Shown in pieces: positions 53,744-61,438 of a stretch of 64,000 bases of DNA. The position numbers were made by a program, and so were the translations under genes. This DNA is from Bacteroidales bacterium (GTDB taxonomy: Bacteria > Bacteroidota > Bacteroidia > Bacteroidales > Tenuifilaceae), in contig RPRQ01000001.1 of the NCBI GenBank assembly GCA_003818205.1, positions 119,772 through 183,771 of the forward strand, written 5' to 3'. Every line of letters begins with the position of its first letter. Positions within the stretch are counted from its first letter, which is position 1. Below the pieces are notes generated by a model. That model saw nothing but the letters and a program-made list of their open reading frames with translations, did no database searches and was not told where the DNA came from.

Positions 53744-55355
53744 TTCTACCCTAAAATCATTAATCGACAAGCTTTGGAATAACTTCTGGAGTGGTGGTAT
53801 AAGCAACCCGCTTACAGCCATTGAGCAGATATCCTATCTCATATTCATGAAACGTTTGGACGATTTAGAGGCCAAACGAGAGCGTGATGCTGAATTTACT
53901 GGCGAGAAGTACACTTCACGGTTTAGTGGCAAATTTAAGGTACCAGGAAGCAGCGACGAGGTTAACAAGAGCGAACTACGCTGGAGCAATTTCAAACGCC
54001 GCCCAGCCGATGAGATGTTGCTTCATGTGCAAACCAAGGTTTTCCCTTTCCTAAAGGAACTTAATGGAGGTACTTCTCCTTTCACAAAGCATATGGCTAA
54101 CTCAGTATTTATAATGCCTAAAGCATCCCTGCTTGTTGAAGCCATTAATATTATTGAGGATATTTTTAAGGAGATTGAGAAGGATGCCAGTGAGGGAGGG
54201 CATGCCTTTCAGGATATTCAGGGTGATGTTTACGAAATGCTGCTTAGCGAAATTGCCACCTCAGGTAAAAACGGGCAGTTCCGTACTCCACGCCATATCA
54301 TTAAGCTGATGGCAGAACTGGTTGCTCCACAGCTAGGGCAACGGGTAGCCGACCCTGCTTGCGGTACAGGCGGGTTCTTGCTCGGTGCTTACCAGTACAT
54401 CCTTACCGATCTAGTAAGAAAAACCACCCTCCTTAACAAGGAGGGTCGCCCGAAGGGCGGGGAGGTACTGCTGGAAAAAGACGAGGATGGCTTTGAACGA
54501 GCCACCATGAGCTCAGCCTTGAACGAATATGTAAAGGATATTCTTGAGGATAGCTTTTACGGTTTTGATATTGACACCACCATGGTACGCCTAGGTTTAA
54601 TGAACCTGATGATGCATGGCATTGATGAACCTCACATCGACTACAAGGACACCCTAAGCAAGAAATTTAACGAGGATAGCCAGTACGATGTTATTATGGC
54701 AAACCCACCCTTTACAGGCAATATCGACAAGGGTGATATTAACGAATCCCTAAAACTACCAACAACAAAAACCGAATTACTTTTTGTAGAGCGCATCTTT
54801 AACATGCTTAAAATGGGTGGAACGGCTGCTGTAGTTGTACCACAAGGTGTTCTGTTTGGAAGTGGCAAAGCCTTTACAATGGCTAGAAAAAAGTTAGTTG
54901 ATGAAGCGGAGTTAAAAGCTGTAATTACCTTACCAAGTGGAGTATTTAAACCCTATGCAGGGGTAAGCACTAGTATTCTAATCTTTACCAAAGGAGGCCA
55001 AACCGAGAATATCTGGTTTTACGATATGCAAGCCGATGGTTACAGCCTCGATGATAAACGCAACAAGATTGATAAAAGCGATATCCCCGATATTATTGTG
55101 CAATACAATAACCGCCGCACCCTGAGCCCAGTCGAAGGGTGCGAAGTTGAAATGCCCCGCACCAGCAAGTTCTTCTTTGTCCCCAAATCCGAAATAGTTG
55201 AAAATGAATATGATTTAAGTATTAGTAAATACAAGGAAGAGGTTTACGAAGAGGTTAATTATGAAAAATCAGAAGTGATTTTAAAGAAATTAAATGTTCT
55301 AGAATTAAGTATTATTAATGGATTAAAAGAAATTGAAGGATTAACAACAATATGA
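53730..55355 (+). CDS. hsdM: Type I restriction-modification N6-adenine methylase subunit
   Basis: This 541-residue DNA methyltransferase has an N-terminal HsdM_N helical domain (LIDKLWNNFWSGGISNPLTAIEQISYLIF) and the catalytic N6_Mtase domain. The SAM-binding motif is VADPACGTGGFLLGAY and the catalytic motif NPPF (IMANPPFTGN). Two stretches look like palindromic repeats translated in frame: residues about 232-247 (from 54423) and about 463-472 (55116-55143). Both fall where homologues have shorter loops. The gene overlaps the upstream regulator by 14 bases and hsdS by 4. Confidence 0.94.
   Translation: MLQNNSTLKSLIDKLWNNFWSGGISNPLTAIEQISYLIFMKRLDDLEAKRERDAEFTGEKYTSRFSGKFKVPGSSDEVNKSELRWSNFKRRPADEMLLHVQTKVFPFLKELNGGTSPFTKHMANSVFIMPKASLLVEAINIIEDIFKEIEKDASEGGHAFQDIQGDVYEMLLSEIATSGKNGQFRTPRHIIKLMAELVAPQLGQRVADPACGTGGFLLGAYQYILTDLVRKTTLLNKEGRPKGGEVLLEKDEDGFERATMSSALNEYVKDILEDSFYGFDIDTTMVRLGLMNLMMHGIDEPHIDYKDTLSKKFNEDSQYDVIMANPPFTGNIDKGDINESLKLPTTKTELLFVERIFNMLKMGGTAAVVVPQGVLFGSGKAFTMARKKLVDEAELKAVITLPSGVFKPYAGVSTSILIFTKGGQTENIWFYDMQADGYSLDDKRNKIDKSDIPDIIVQYNNRRTLSPVEGCEVEMPRTSKFFFVPKSEIVENEYDLSISKYKEEVYEEVNYEKSEVILKKLNVLELSIINGLKEIEGLTTI
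54424..54466 (+). repeat. GC-rich palindromic element translated within hsdM
   Basis: Two adjacent hairpins, CCCTCCTT-AAC-AAGGAGGG (54427-54445) and CGCCC-GAA-GGGCG (54447-54459), are enclosed by CCACCC/GGGGAGG arms. This looks like a common Bacteroidota intergenic repeat; here it lies in frame and encodes TTLLNKEGRPKGGE. Confidence 0.75.
55116..55143 (+). repeat. Second palindromic element translated within hsdM
   Basis: CGCACCCT and AGGGTGCG flank a GAGCCCAGTCGA core, so the sequence contains the CCTGAGCCNNGTCGAAGG-type palindrome found between genes in many bacteria. In frame it encodes RTLSPVEGC. Confidence 0.7.
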
Positions 55356-57211
55356 AAGAGGTTGCTTTTAATGAAATATTAGGTAAAGATGGAATTTTCA
55401 TTGATGGAGATTGGGTTGAAAGCAAAGACCAAGATATTAATGGAGATGTTCGTTTAGTGCAATTAGCCGATATTGGCGATGGTTATTTTATCGATAAGTC
55501 TAATAGATTTTTAACGCAACAAAAAGCAAAAGAATTAAAATGTACTTTCTTAAAGGAAGGGGATATTTTAATTGCAAGAATGCCAGATCCATTAGGACGG
55601 GCATGTATTTTCCCTAAACTTAATATCCCCTGTGTCACAGTTGTGGATGTATGCATAATTCGTCCAGACAAAGATTTAGTTTTTGCACAATGGCTTAAGT
55701 TTTTAATCAATAGTTATGAATTTAGAAATAGGATTAATAAATACATTACAGGAACAACCCGTCAAAGAATATCCAGAGGAAATTTTTCAAAACTAACATT
55801 TAAACTTCCATCACGGTCAACTCAAATCCACATTGCCAATATCCTTACCAAAGCCAAAAACCAAATCACCCAGCGCAAGGAGAGCATTCGCTTGCTGGAT
55901 GAGTACTTGAAAAGTACGTTTTTGGAGATGTTTGGGGATCCTGCACTAAATATAAAAAAATGGGAAAAGAAGACTTTAAAAAAAATCTCTATAAGGTTCT
56001 CAGATGGACCATTTGGTTCAAATCTTAAAACTGAACATTACTCTGAAAAAGGTATTCAAGTTATCAGATTGCAAAATATAGGGATTAATCATTTTATTGA
56101 GGATGATATAAGTTTTGTGAAAGAATTACATTATGAGAATGTATTGAAGAAATATACTTGTTACCCAGATGATATAGTAATTGCGACAATGGGCTCACCA
56201 AATGTTAGAGCAAGCATTGTTCCTAAACATTTGAAAGTCTCAATAAACAAGGCTGATTGTGTTTTATGCCGAGTAAATACCGATCTAGCGAATCCTTATT
56301 ATGTTTCTTTCCTCCTAAATCAAAATGGTTTTCTGCATTTAGCATCATCATTTATGCATGGGCAAACTAGAACAAGAATCTCTTCAGGTCAATTAGCTAA
56401 TATTCTTATTCCAATACCTCCAATCGAACTCCAAACCCAATTTGCTCAAATAGTAGAAAAAACAGAAGCACTAAAAGGTCAATGTCAGAATAGTTTGCAG
56501 GAGTTAGAGAATTTGTATGGGAGTTTAAGCCAGAGGGCGTTTAGAGGGGAGTTGGAGATAAATAATGAAGAAAATTTGAGGATAGCAGCAGAACCTATTA
56601 GTCAATATAGAATTAAAGCAAGTTCAACTATTCCAAGTAACAAAAGAGGATTCGCAAAACAAGTTTTAGGTGGTAAAATTGTGTCACTTTATAAGGACGA
56701 TAAAAACTTTACAAGAATCAAGTTTCAAAAGATACAATACCTGGCCGAACATATCATTGAAGAGGATTTGCAATGGAATTATTATCGACAAACTGCCGGT
56801 CCTTACGATAATAAGTTTATGCACAGTGTTGCCTTAAAGTTAAAACATAACAAATGGTTTGAGGAACGCAACTACAAGTATTATCCATTAGAAAAATCAG
56901 GAGATATAGAATATTATTTCCATAACTACTTTGGAACTAAATCAGAAAAGTTGAACAACCTTTTTCATTTGTTTAAAAATTCTACTGAAAAATTCAGTGA
57001 AGCTGTTGCAACAATATATGCAGTTTGGAATAATCACATAATACTTTGTCAAGAATTTAATAAAGAGAACATTAAAAGAGATTTTTTTGAATGGAGTGAT
57101 CGTAAAGAAGACCTTTTTACTGAGGATGAATATGAGAAGGCTCTTCTTTGGATGCAAAAGCACAATATTATTCCAACAGGATTTGGAGAGTTAATAAAAG
57201 AAAGAAAATAA
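55352..57211 (+). CDS. hsdS: Type I specificity subunit with extra Panacea-like C-terminal domain
   Basis: This 619-residue protein is about 200 residues longer than a standard HsdS. TRD1 spans about 1-165, followed by a central helical region (NILTKAKNQITQRKESIRLLDEYL), TRD2 (about 200-360), and the second conserved helix (IVEKTEALKGQCQNSLQELENLYGSL) ending in QRAFRGEL at 395-401. A linker leads to a separate domain at 432-619: RIKFQKIQYLAEHII, the TAGPYD motif, AVATIYAVWN, and EKALLWMQKHNIIPTGFG. The KFQK..YLAE and AGPY pattern resembles the Panacea/DUF4065 antitoxin domain. Such tails are seen on other HsdS proteins; the role is unknown. It starts with a 4-base ATGA overlap. Confidence 0.9.
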   Translation: MKEVAFNEILGKDGIFIDGDWVESKDQDINGDVRLVQLADIGDGYFIDKSNRFLTQQKAKELKCTFLKEGDILIARMPDPLGRACIFPKLNIPCVTVVDVCIIRPDKDLVFAQWLKFLINSYEFRNRINKYITGTTRQRISRGNFSKLTFKLPSRSTQIHIANILTKAKNQITQRKESIRLLDEYLKSTFLEMFGDPALNIKKWEKKTLKKISIRFSDGPFGSNLKTEHYSEKGIQVIRLQNIGINHFIEDDISFVKELHYENVLKKYTCYPDDIVIATMGSPNVRASIVPKHLKVSINKADCVLCRVNTDLANPYYVSFLLNQNGFLHLASSFMHGQTRTRISSGQLANILIPIPPIELQTQFAQIVEKTEALKGQCQNSLQELENLYGSLSQRAFRGELEINNEENLRIAAEPISQYRIKASSTIPSNKRGFAKQVLGGKIVSLYKDDKNFTRIKFQKIQYLAEHIIEEDLQWNYYRQTAGPYDNKFMHSVALKLKHNKWFEERNYKYYPLEKSGDIEYYFHNYFGTKSEKLNNLFHLFKNSTEKFSEAVATIYAVWNNHIILCQEFNKENIKRDFFEWSDRKEDLFTEDEYEKALLWMQKHNIIPTGFGELIKERK

Positions 57212-57372
57212 GTTTTTAAAGAAAATCTCAACCACTCTCTGAATGAGTATACCAGAAAAAGGTTTGACTATGAAACTGCAATGTTATTAATGCCCTAATC
57301 GCTTTTACTTTGAGTCTTTTGCGTCACATTTGCACACTTTGCAGTTAAAGCAAGCAGGAAAGTATAAAAACG

Positions 57373-57402
57373 AAAAAGCCCCAGATTTCTCTGAGGCTTT
57401 TT
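57373..57402 (-). terminator. Intrinsic terminator of tRNA-Asp
   Basis: On the minus strand AAAAAGCCTCAG pairs with CTGGGGCTTTTT (one wobble or mismatch) around a 6-base loop and is followed by T-rich DNA, right after the tRNA 3' end. Confidence 0.85.
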
Positions 57403-57403
57403 G

Positions 57404-57477
57404 CGGTCCGGACGGGACTCGAACCCGCGACCTCCGCCGTGACAGGGCGGCATTCTAACCAACTGAACTACCGAACC
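57404..57477 (-). tRNA. tRNA-Asp (anticodon GTC)
   Basis: The minus strand folds with acceptor GGTTCGG/CCGGACC, anticodon stem-loop CCGCC-CTGTCAC-GGCGG with anticodon GTC, T-arm GCGGGTTCGAGTCCCGT, and discriminator G. CCA is not encoded. It faces the 3' end of hsdS. Confidence 0.95.
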
Positions 57478-57517
57478 AATATTTTTTCAAGAACTAATTT
57501 TTTTTTTTTACTCTAAA

Positions 57518-57572
57518 AGGGCGGCATTCTAACCTTGCCTACCGGCAGGCAGGCAACTGAACTACCGAACCA
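57518..57572 (-). pseudogene. 5' half of a second tRNA-Asp, split by a 20-bp palindromic insertion
   Basis: Bases 57555-57572 and 57518-57534 repeat the first half of tRNA-Asp exactly (acceptor 5' strand, D-arm, start of the anticodon arm). Between them lies TTGCCTACCGGCAGGCAGGC (57535-57554), a member of the palindrome family also seen in the MITEs, inserted in the D-loop. The 3' half is missing. It lies between the TACTTTTG promoter and the intact tRNA, so an original tandem tRNA-Asp pair is likely. Confidence 0.85.
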
Positions 57573-57588
57573 GTTTTTTAAAGCAATG

Positions 57589-57596
57589 CAAAAGTA
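57589..57596 (-). promoter_or_regulatory. TAnnTTTG promoter of the tRNA-Asp unit
   Basis: On the minus strand this is TACTTTTG, 17 bases before the truncated tRNA copy. The intact tRNA would be transcribed through that copy. Confidence 0.6.
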
Positions 57597-57756
57597 ATCG
57601 AATATTTTGAAATTCCAATGTATCTGTAATTAAAAATTTCAAAATAGTTTGTCTCTGTTCTTGTACTTTTGATAAGTATCTAGGTCGTCAATGAGTTGCA
57701 TATACTGGGAATGATTGATGCTGAATATATTTTTAAAACTTTATCCCAAGCCCCAA

Positions 57757-58311
57757 TTATTCTGATTCCTTTTCCTCGGCTTTACGTTGAAAAATAGAGA
57801 AATGTACGCTACCATAGTGCCGTTCCTGGTAAAAAAGCGGGTGAGTTTCGAATTTGTAATTTCCGGAATGCTCTAGTATTAACCAACCTTCGGGTTTAAG
57901 TATATCTTTGTCGAATATCAAATCGGGGATGGTGTCAATCCCATCGAGTTCGAATGGGGGATCGGCGAATATTATATCGTACTTATAGCAACAGGCCTTA
58001 ATATACTGAAAGGCATTCCCTTTAATGGTATGTATCTGCTTTAACCCGAGTTCACGGATTACAACTGATATAAACTTAAGGTGATTAAAGTTAAGCTCAA
58101 CCAGATCTATTCGGTTTGTGCCCCTCGAGGCAAACTCAAAGCTGATACTACCCGTTCCGGCGAATAGGTCGAGCACCTCAATCTCTTCAAAGTCAAAATA
58201 ATTCAAAAGTATGTTGAATAAACCCTCTTTCGCAAAATCGGTAGTCGGACGTGCATTAAAGTTTTTTGGGGTGAACGTTTTTCCCTTGAATTTTCCGCTT
58301 ACTATTCGCAT
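57757..58311 (-). CDS. rsmD: 16S rRNA (guanine966-N2)-methyltransferase RsmD
   Basis: This 184-residue Rossmann methyltransferase has the RsmD opening MRIVSGKFKGKTFTPKNFNARPTTDFAKEGLFN (split here as RIVSGKFKGK and ARPTTDFAKE), the SAM motif VLDLFAGTGSISFEFASRG, and catalytic ADPPFE. It methylates G966 of 16S rRNA. It begins 10 bases inside the end of the DUF3822 gene, a pairing that is typical of Bacteroidota. Confidence 0.93.
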   Translation of the reverse strand: MRIVSGKFKGKTFTPKNFNARPTTDFAKEGLFNILLNYFDFEEIEVLDLFAGTGSISFEFASRGTNRIDLVELNFNHLKFISVVIRELGLKQIHTIKGNAFQYIKACCYKYDIIFADPPFELDGIDTIPDLIFDKDILKPEGWLILEHSGNYKFETHPLFYQERHYGSVHFSIFQRKAEEKESE

Positions 58312-59153
58312 AGTAGAAGGTTAAAAAGATTCCAATGGCTATTCTTATACTTTGCGATTGAATAGGCGTAATTGTGATAATCATGGTTGGGGCTATCGAG
58401 CACATTACTAAAATACTGCGAGAGGAGTAAAACCAGATTGTTTACATCTTCGACCGAACCTAATATCGAAATTTCAGATTTGCTAGGTTCTGCACCAGCC
58501 AATTTGCAGGTGTTAATCAGATGATATGCAGTATCGTTGGTATTGTGGTAAGGAATCGAATTACAGCATTGGAGTTGGTTGTTCTTCGTTATTACATTGA
58601 TTAAGAACTGCTTGTTGAATTGCGTAAACACCATTGGCTCATCCAAGGCTGTTTTAACTATGCTCGAATAGGTTATTTGGGCTGAGGGGTAACCATAAAA
58701 ATGGGTTTGTGGCTGTTGGGTTAGCCAGCGTGCTGTTAGCGATGATGGGATGGCGAATATAACCGTAGATTTCGACTCAGCCAAATGGTTAAACCTGATT
58801 TCGTGAAGATTGGGTAGGGGGTGTACCAATTCGAAAAGCTCTTTAGCCCTTTCGGGCTTGAATAATTCAGTTGGAACTATTGTATATAGTGTAGATTCAA
58901 AGCAAAGGAGTACTTTTTTGTATTTAAGCGAAAGTATATCGAATTGTGAGATGTATTGACTTACCGTATTCGCCCAATCATTCGATTCGGATAATGGGCT
59001 ACTGAATGGGCTTGATATCAATGATATATACATTCCACGCACGATATCGTTAATGCAGAATGAAATTCCTTCCATAGAAACTTGAACGGTTAGTATGTAC
59101 GACTCGCTTCGGTTGACATCAAAAGTTTCATCGAATATCTCTTTATTCTCCAT
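58302..59153 (-). CDS. DUF3822 family protein
   Basis: This 283-residue protein matches DUF3822, an actin-like ASKHA-type Bacteroidota family of unknown function almost always placed directly before rsmD. Typical features are the N-terminal ILTVQVSMEGISFCINDI, the ALDEPMVFTQFNKQFLINVITKNNQLQ core split by a strand pair, and KSEISILGSVEDVNNL near the C-terminus. A TATCTTTG promoter lies upstream. The 10-base overlap with rsmD indicates an operon. Confidence 0.85.
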   Translation of the reverse strand: MENKEIFDETFDVNRSESYILTVQVSMEGISFCINDIVRGMYISLISSPFSSPLSESNDWANTVSQYISQFDILSLKYKKVLLCFESTLYTIVPTELFKPERAKELFELVHPLPNLHEIRFNHLAESKSTVIFAIPSSLTARWLTQQPQTHFYGYPSAQITYSSIVKTALDEPMVFTQFNKQFLINVITKNNQLQCCNSIPYHNTNDTAYHLINTCKLAGAEPSKSEISILGSVEDVNNLVLLLSQYFSNVLDSPNHDYHNYAYSIAKYKNSHWNLFNLLLCE

Positions 59154-59195
59154 TTTATGCTGTTTTGTTTTGTGTTTTTTCTAGGATGCGATTAA

Positions 59196-59203
59196 CAAAG
59201 ATA
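59196..59203 (-). promoter_or_regulatory. TAnnTTTG promoter of the DUF3822-rsmD operon
   Basis: On the minus strand this is TATCTTTG, 42 bases before the ATG at 59153. Confidence 0.55.
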
Positions 59204-59235
59204 ATATTAAAATCAAAGTTTGAGAAATAGTTGGT

Positions 59236-59346
59236 TAGAAGTCAGAAGTCAGAAGTCAGAAGCCAGAAGTCAGAAGCCAGAAGTCAGAAGCCAGAAGTCA
59301 GAAGCCAGAAGTCAGAAGCCAGAAGTCAGGAGTCAGAAGCCAGACA
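59236..59346. repeat. 7-bp tandem repeat AGAAGTC/AGAAGCC
   Basis: About fifteen units of AGAAGTC or AGAAGCC run without a break between the DUF3822 and helicase genes, many alternating as a 14-base superunit. A 69-codon frame across it merely translates the repeat and is not treated as a gene. Confidence 0.9.
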
Positions 59347-59426
59347 TAGCGAATATTCCAAAACCGACAACCAACAACTCACAACAAATAACCGCCCATA
59401 AGGGAACAACTCTACCCGAATTAGCG

Positions 59427-59434
59427 TAAGTTTG
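59427..59434 (+). promoter_or_regulatory. TAnnTTTG promoter of the RecD-like helicase
   Basis: TAAGTTTG lies 24 bases before the ATG at 59459. Confidence 0.5.
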
Positions 59435-59458
59435 CCAACGTTTTTAAGTTTATTGTAG

Positions 59459-60871
59459 ATGTTAGGGAATCGAATAAAGGATGTTATCGTTTCGAATATT
59501 GGGTTTAAACCTACGGCAGGTCAGGATGAGGCCATTGAGTTACTATCGCAGTTTGTAATTAACCCGAATAGTAATCAGTGCTTCTTGCTAAAAGGATATG
59601 CCGGAACAGGGAAAACATCGCTTATCGCAAGCTTTGTAAAAGCGCTATCAGCCTTTAAGGTTCCTTATGTACTGTTGGCTCCAACGGGTCGGGCGGCAAA
59701 GGTATTATCGTCATACTGCGGATTCCCTGCATACACCATTCACAAGTGGATATACCGCCAGAAGGGGATGAAGGATGGCGAGGGACGATTCGATCTGAAT
59801 ATTAACATGCTTAGGAATGCCATTTTTATTGTCGATGAGGCCTCGATGTTATCCAACTCATCGTATGACGACAGCATTTTTGGTTCGGGAAAGCTTCTGA
59901 ACGATTTAATCGCTTTTGTAAATCGAGGGGTTGCATGTAGATTGATAATTGTTGGGGATGTTGCTCAGCTCCCTCCGGTTGGGTTAAGCATTAGCCCTGC
60001 CTTGGATGCAGCTGTACTCGAAACTTTCGATTTGAATGTAATTCAGGCAGAACTGGTTGAGGTTGTTCGGCAGGAGGAGGGATCGGGGATACTCCACAAT
60101 GCAACCATTTTCAGGGAGATGCTCGATTCTGATATTATTGAGATACCAACCTTTGAGCTGAACGGTTTTAAGGATATTCAACGGTTACCCGGGGCTGAAC
60201 TGATTGAAACGCTTACCTCTGAATACGATAAATTTGGTAGAGAGGGAAATGTTGTATTATCGTACTCCAATAAAAGGGCTAATAAATACAACGAGGGGAT
60301 AAGGAGTAGAATCCTTTGGAAGGACGAGGAGCTATCGGTGGGCGATTTCCTAATGGTGGTTCGGAATAGCTATTTCTGGGTTGAGGATAAACCCGAAATC
60401 GGGTTCATTGCCAATGGCGATATTGTTGAGGTTACTCGCATTCGGAAGCATTCGGATCTTTATGGTTTTCGGTTTGCCGATGTTACCATTAAGCTAATCG
60501 ACTATCAGAATCAGGAAATAGATGTTAAGATTCTGCTCGATACATTAACCCTTGAAGGGCCATCGCTTACATCTGCACAAAATAAGGAGCTGTACACCAA
60601 AATAGCGGAGGATTACCATGACGTAAAGACACGACCTGCAAGGCTGAAAAAGATTAAGGAGGATCCTTACTTTAATGCCATGCAGGTAAAATTTGCTTAC
60701 GCTGTTACCTGCCATAAAGCGCAGGGGGGACAGTGGCGAAATGTATTTATTGATCAGGGTTTTTTTAAGGAGGATATGATTTCGCGCGAATACCTTCGAT
60801 GGCTGTACACCGCGCTTACCAGAGCTACGGAAAAGGTTTACCTTGTCAATTTTGATGACAAGTTTTTTTAA
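59459..60871 (+). CDS. RecD-like SF1 DNA helicase (AAA_30/UvrD_C_2)
   Basis: This 470-residue ATP-dependent helicase has Walker A LKGYAGTGKTSLI near residue 44, APTGRAAKVL (motif Ia), Walker B FIVDEASML near 120, GDVAQLPPVG (motif III) and the C-terminal VTCHKAQGGQW and TALTRATEKVYLV (motifs V and VI). It matches the short RecD-like or PIF1-like helicases that Bacteroidota carry as a stand-alone protein, not part of RecBCD. It is probably involved in DNA repair or recombination. Confidence 0.9.
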   Translation: MLGNRIKDVIVSNIGFKPTAGQDEAIELLSQFVINPNSNQCFLLKGYAGTGKTSLIASFVKALSAFKVPYVLLAPTGRAAKVLSSYCGFPAYTIHKWIYRQKGMKDGEGRFDLNINMLRNAIFIVDEASMLSNSSYDDSIFGSGKLLNDLIAFVNRGVACRLIIVGDVAQLPPVGLSISPALDAAVLETFDLNVIQAELVEVVRQEEGSGILHNATIFREMLDSDIIEIPTFELNGFKDIQRLPGAELIETLTSEYDKFGREGNVVLSYSNKRANKYNEGIRSRILWKDEELSVGDFLMVVRNSYFWVEDKPEIGFIANGDIVEVTRIRKHSDLYGFRFADVTIKLIDYQNQEIDVKILLDTLTLEGPSLTSAQNKELYTKIAEDYHDVKTRPARLKKIKEDPYFNAMQVKFAYAVTCHKAQGGQWRNVFIDQGFFKEDMISREYLRWLYTALTRATEKVYLVNFDDKFF

Positions 60872-61020
60872 AGATCATTGCCACAAAGGGACCAAGTCAC
60901 TAAGGGGACAATTTTTTTGTACTTATTCTTTGTTTCTGAGCACCTTCGTGGCAAAGATTCAATAGTTCTATTTGTAATTCTTTCTTTTTTTGACAATTAA
61001 TCCTTTTTTTGGTAGTTTTA

Positions 61021-61414
61021 TGGTTATTCGACAAAAGGTGTGGGAGATATTTTAGTATCCGACAAGTTACTCGTAGAAAGGCTATAAATACTAGGTATAT
61101 GCAAAGAAAAATCTTTTAAACGATAGTAAAAACGAGATTATTCGACAAAAGTGTGGAATAGAAGAGAGATAATTTGGTTTTGCTCCAATATTGACCCCAG
61201 AGGGGTCGGATGTTTATAGAAAAAATGCCCATTTATGGTGCGACCCCGGCTGGGGTCGAATGTTCCTAGGGATAGATATTTTCTATAGACATATAATCCC
61301 TCTGGGATTAAGAAAGCCAATGAATAAAAAAAGTGTGTAAGGTTTTCGGGACATCTCCGATAAAATCCTACAATTGTAGAGTTACAACTATCCACTATTT
61401 TTGTCGAATAACCA
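61021..61414. repeat. 394-bp segment bounded by 16-bp perfect inverted repeats
   Basis: TGGTTATTCGACAAAA (61021-61036) is repeated in inverse orientation at 61399-61414, and TTATTCGACAAAA occurs a third time internally at 61138-61150. Inside are GACCCC-AGA-GGGGTC-like palindromes (near 61192 and 61242) and an ATCCC-TCT-GGGAT one (near 61303). There is no ORF. It may be a small non-autonomous element or two nested ones. The rest of the gap from 60872 to 61020 shows only a TGCCACAAAGG/CCTTCGTGGCA inverted repeat. Confidence 0.65.
61396..61403 (+). promoter_or_regulatory. Outward TAnnTTTG promoter in the right inverted repeat
   Basis: TATTTTTG overlaps the right-hand inverted repeat and points at the lipoprotein ATG 36 bases downstream, so the element end may supply the promoter. 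Confidence 0.45.
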
Positions 61415-61438
61415 ATTTATACATTAACTGGATTCGCT

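Noticed and set aside
48986..57477. R-M operon as an integrative island at tRNA-Asp
   Set aside because: No integrase is present and no copy of the tRNA 3' end is found at the far border near 48986-49449; the nearby tRNA duplication is of the 5' half.
59236..59346. Possible CRISPR array
   Set aside because: The units are contiguous 7-mers without spacers, and no cas gene is in the window.
59220..59429. 69-codon open frame rich in SQKSEARSQKPEV
   Set aside because: It is a direct translation of the 7-bp tandem repeat with no start context or family.
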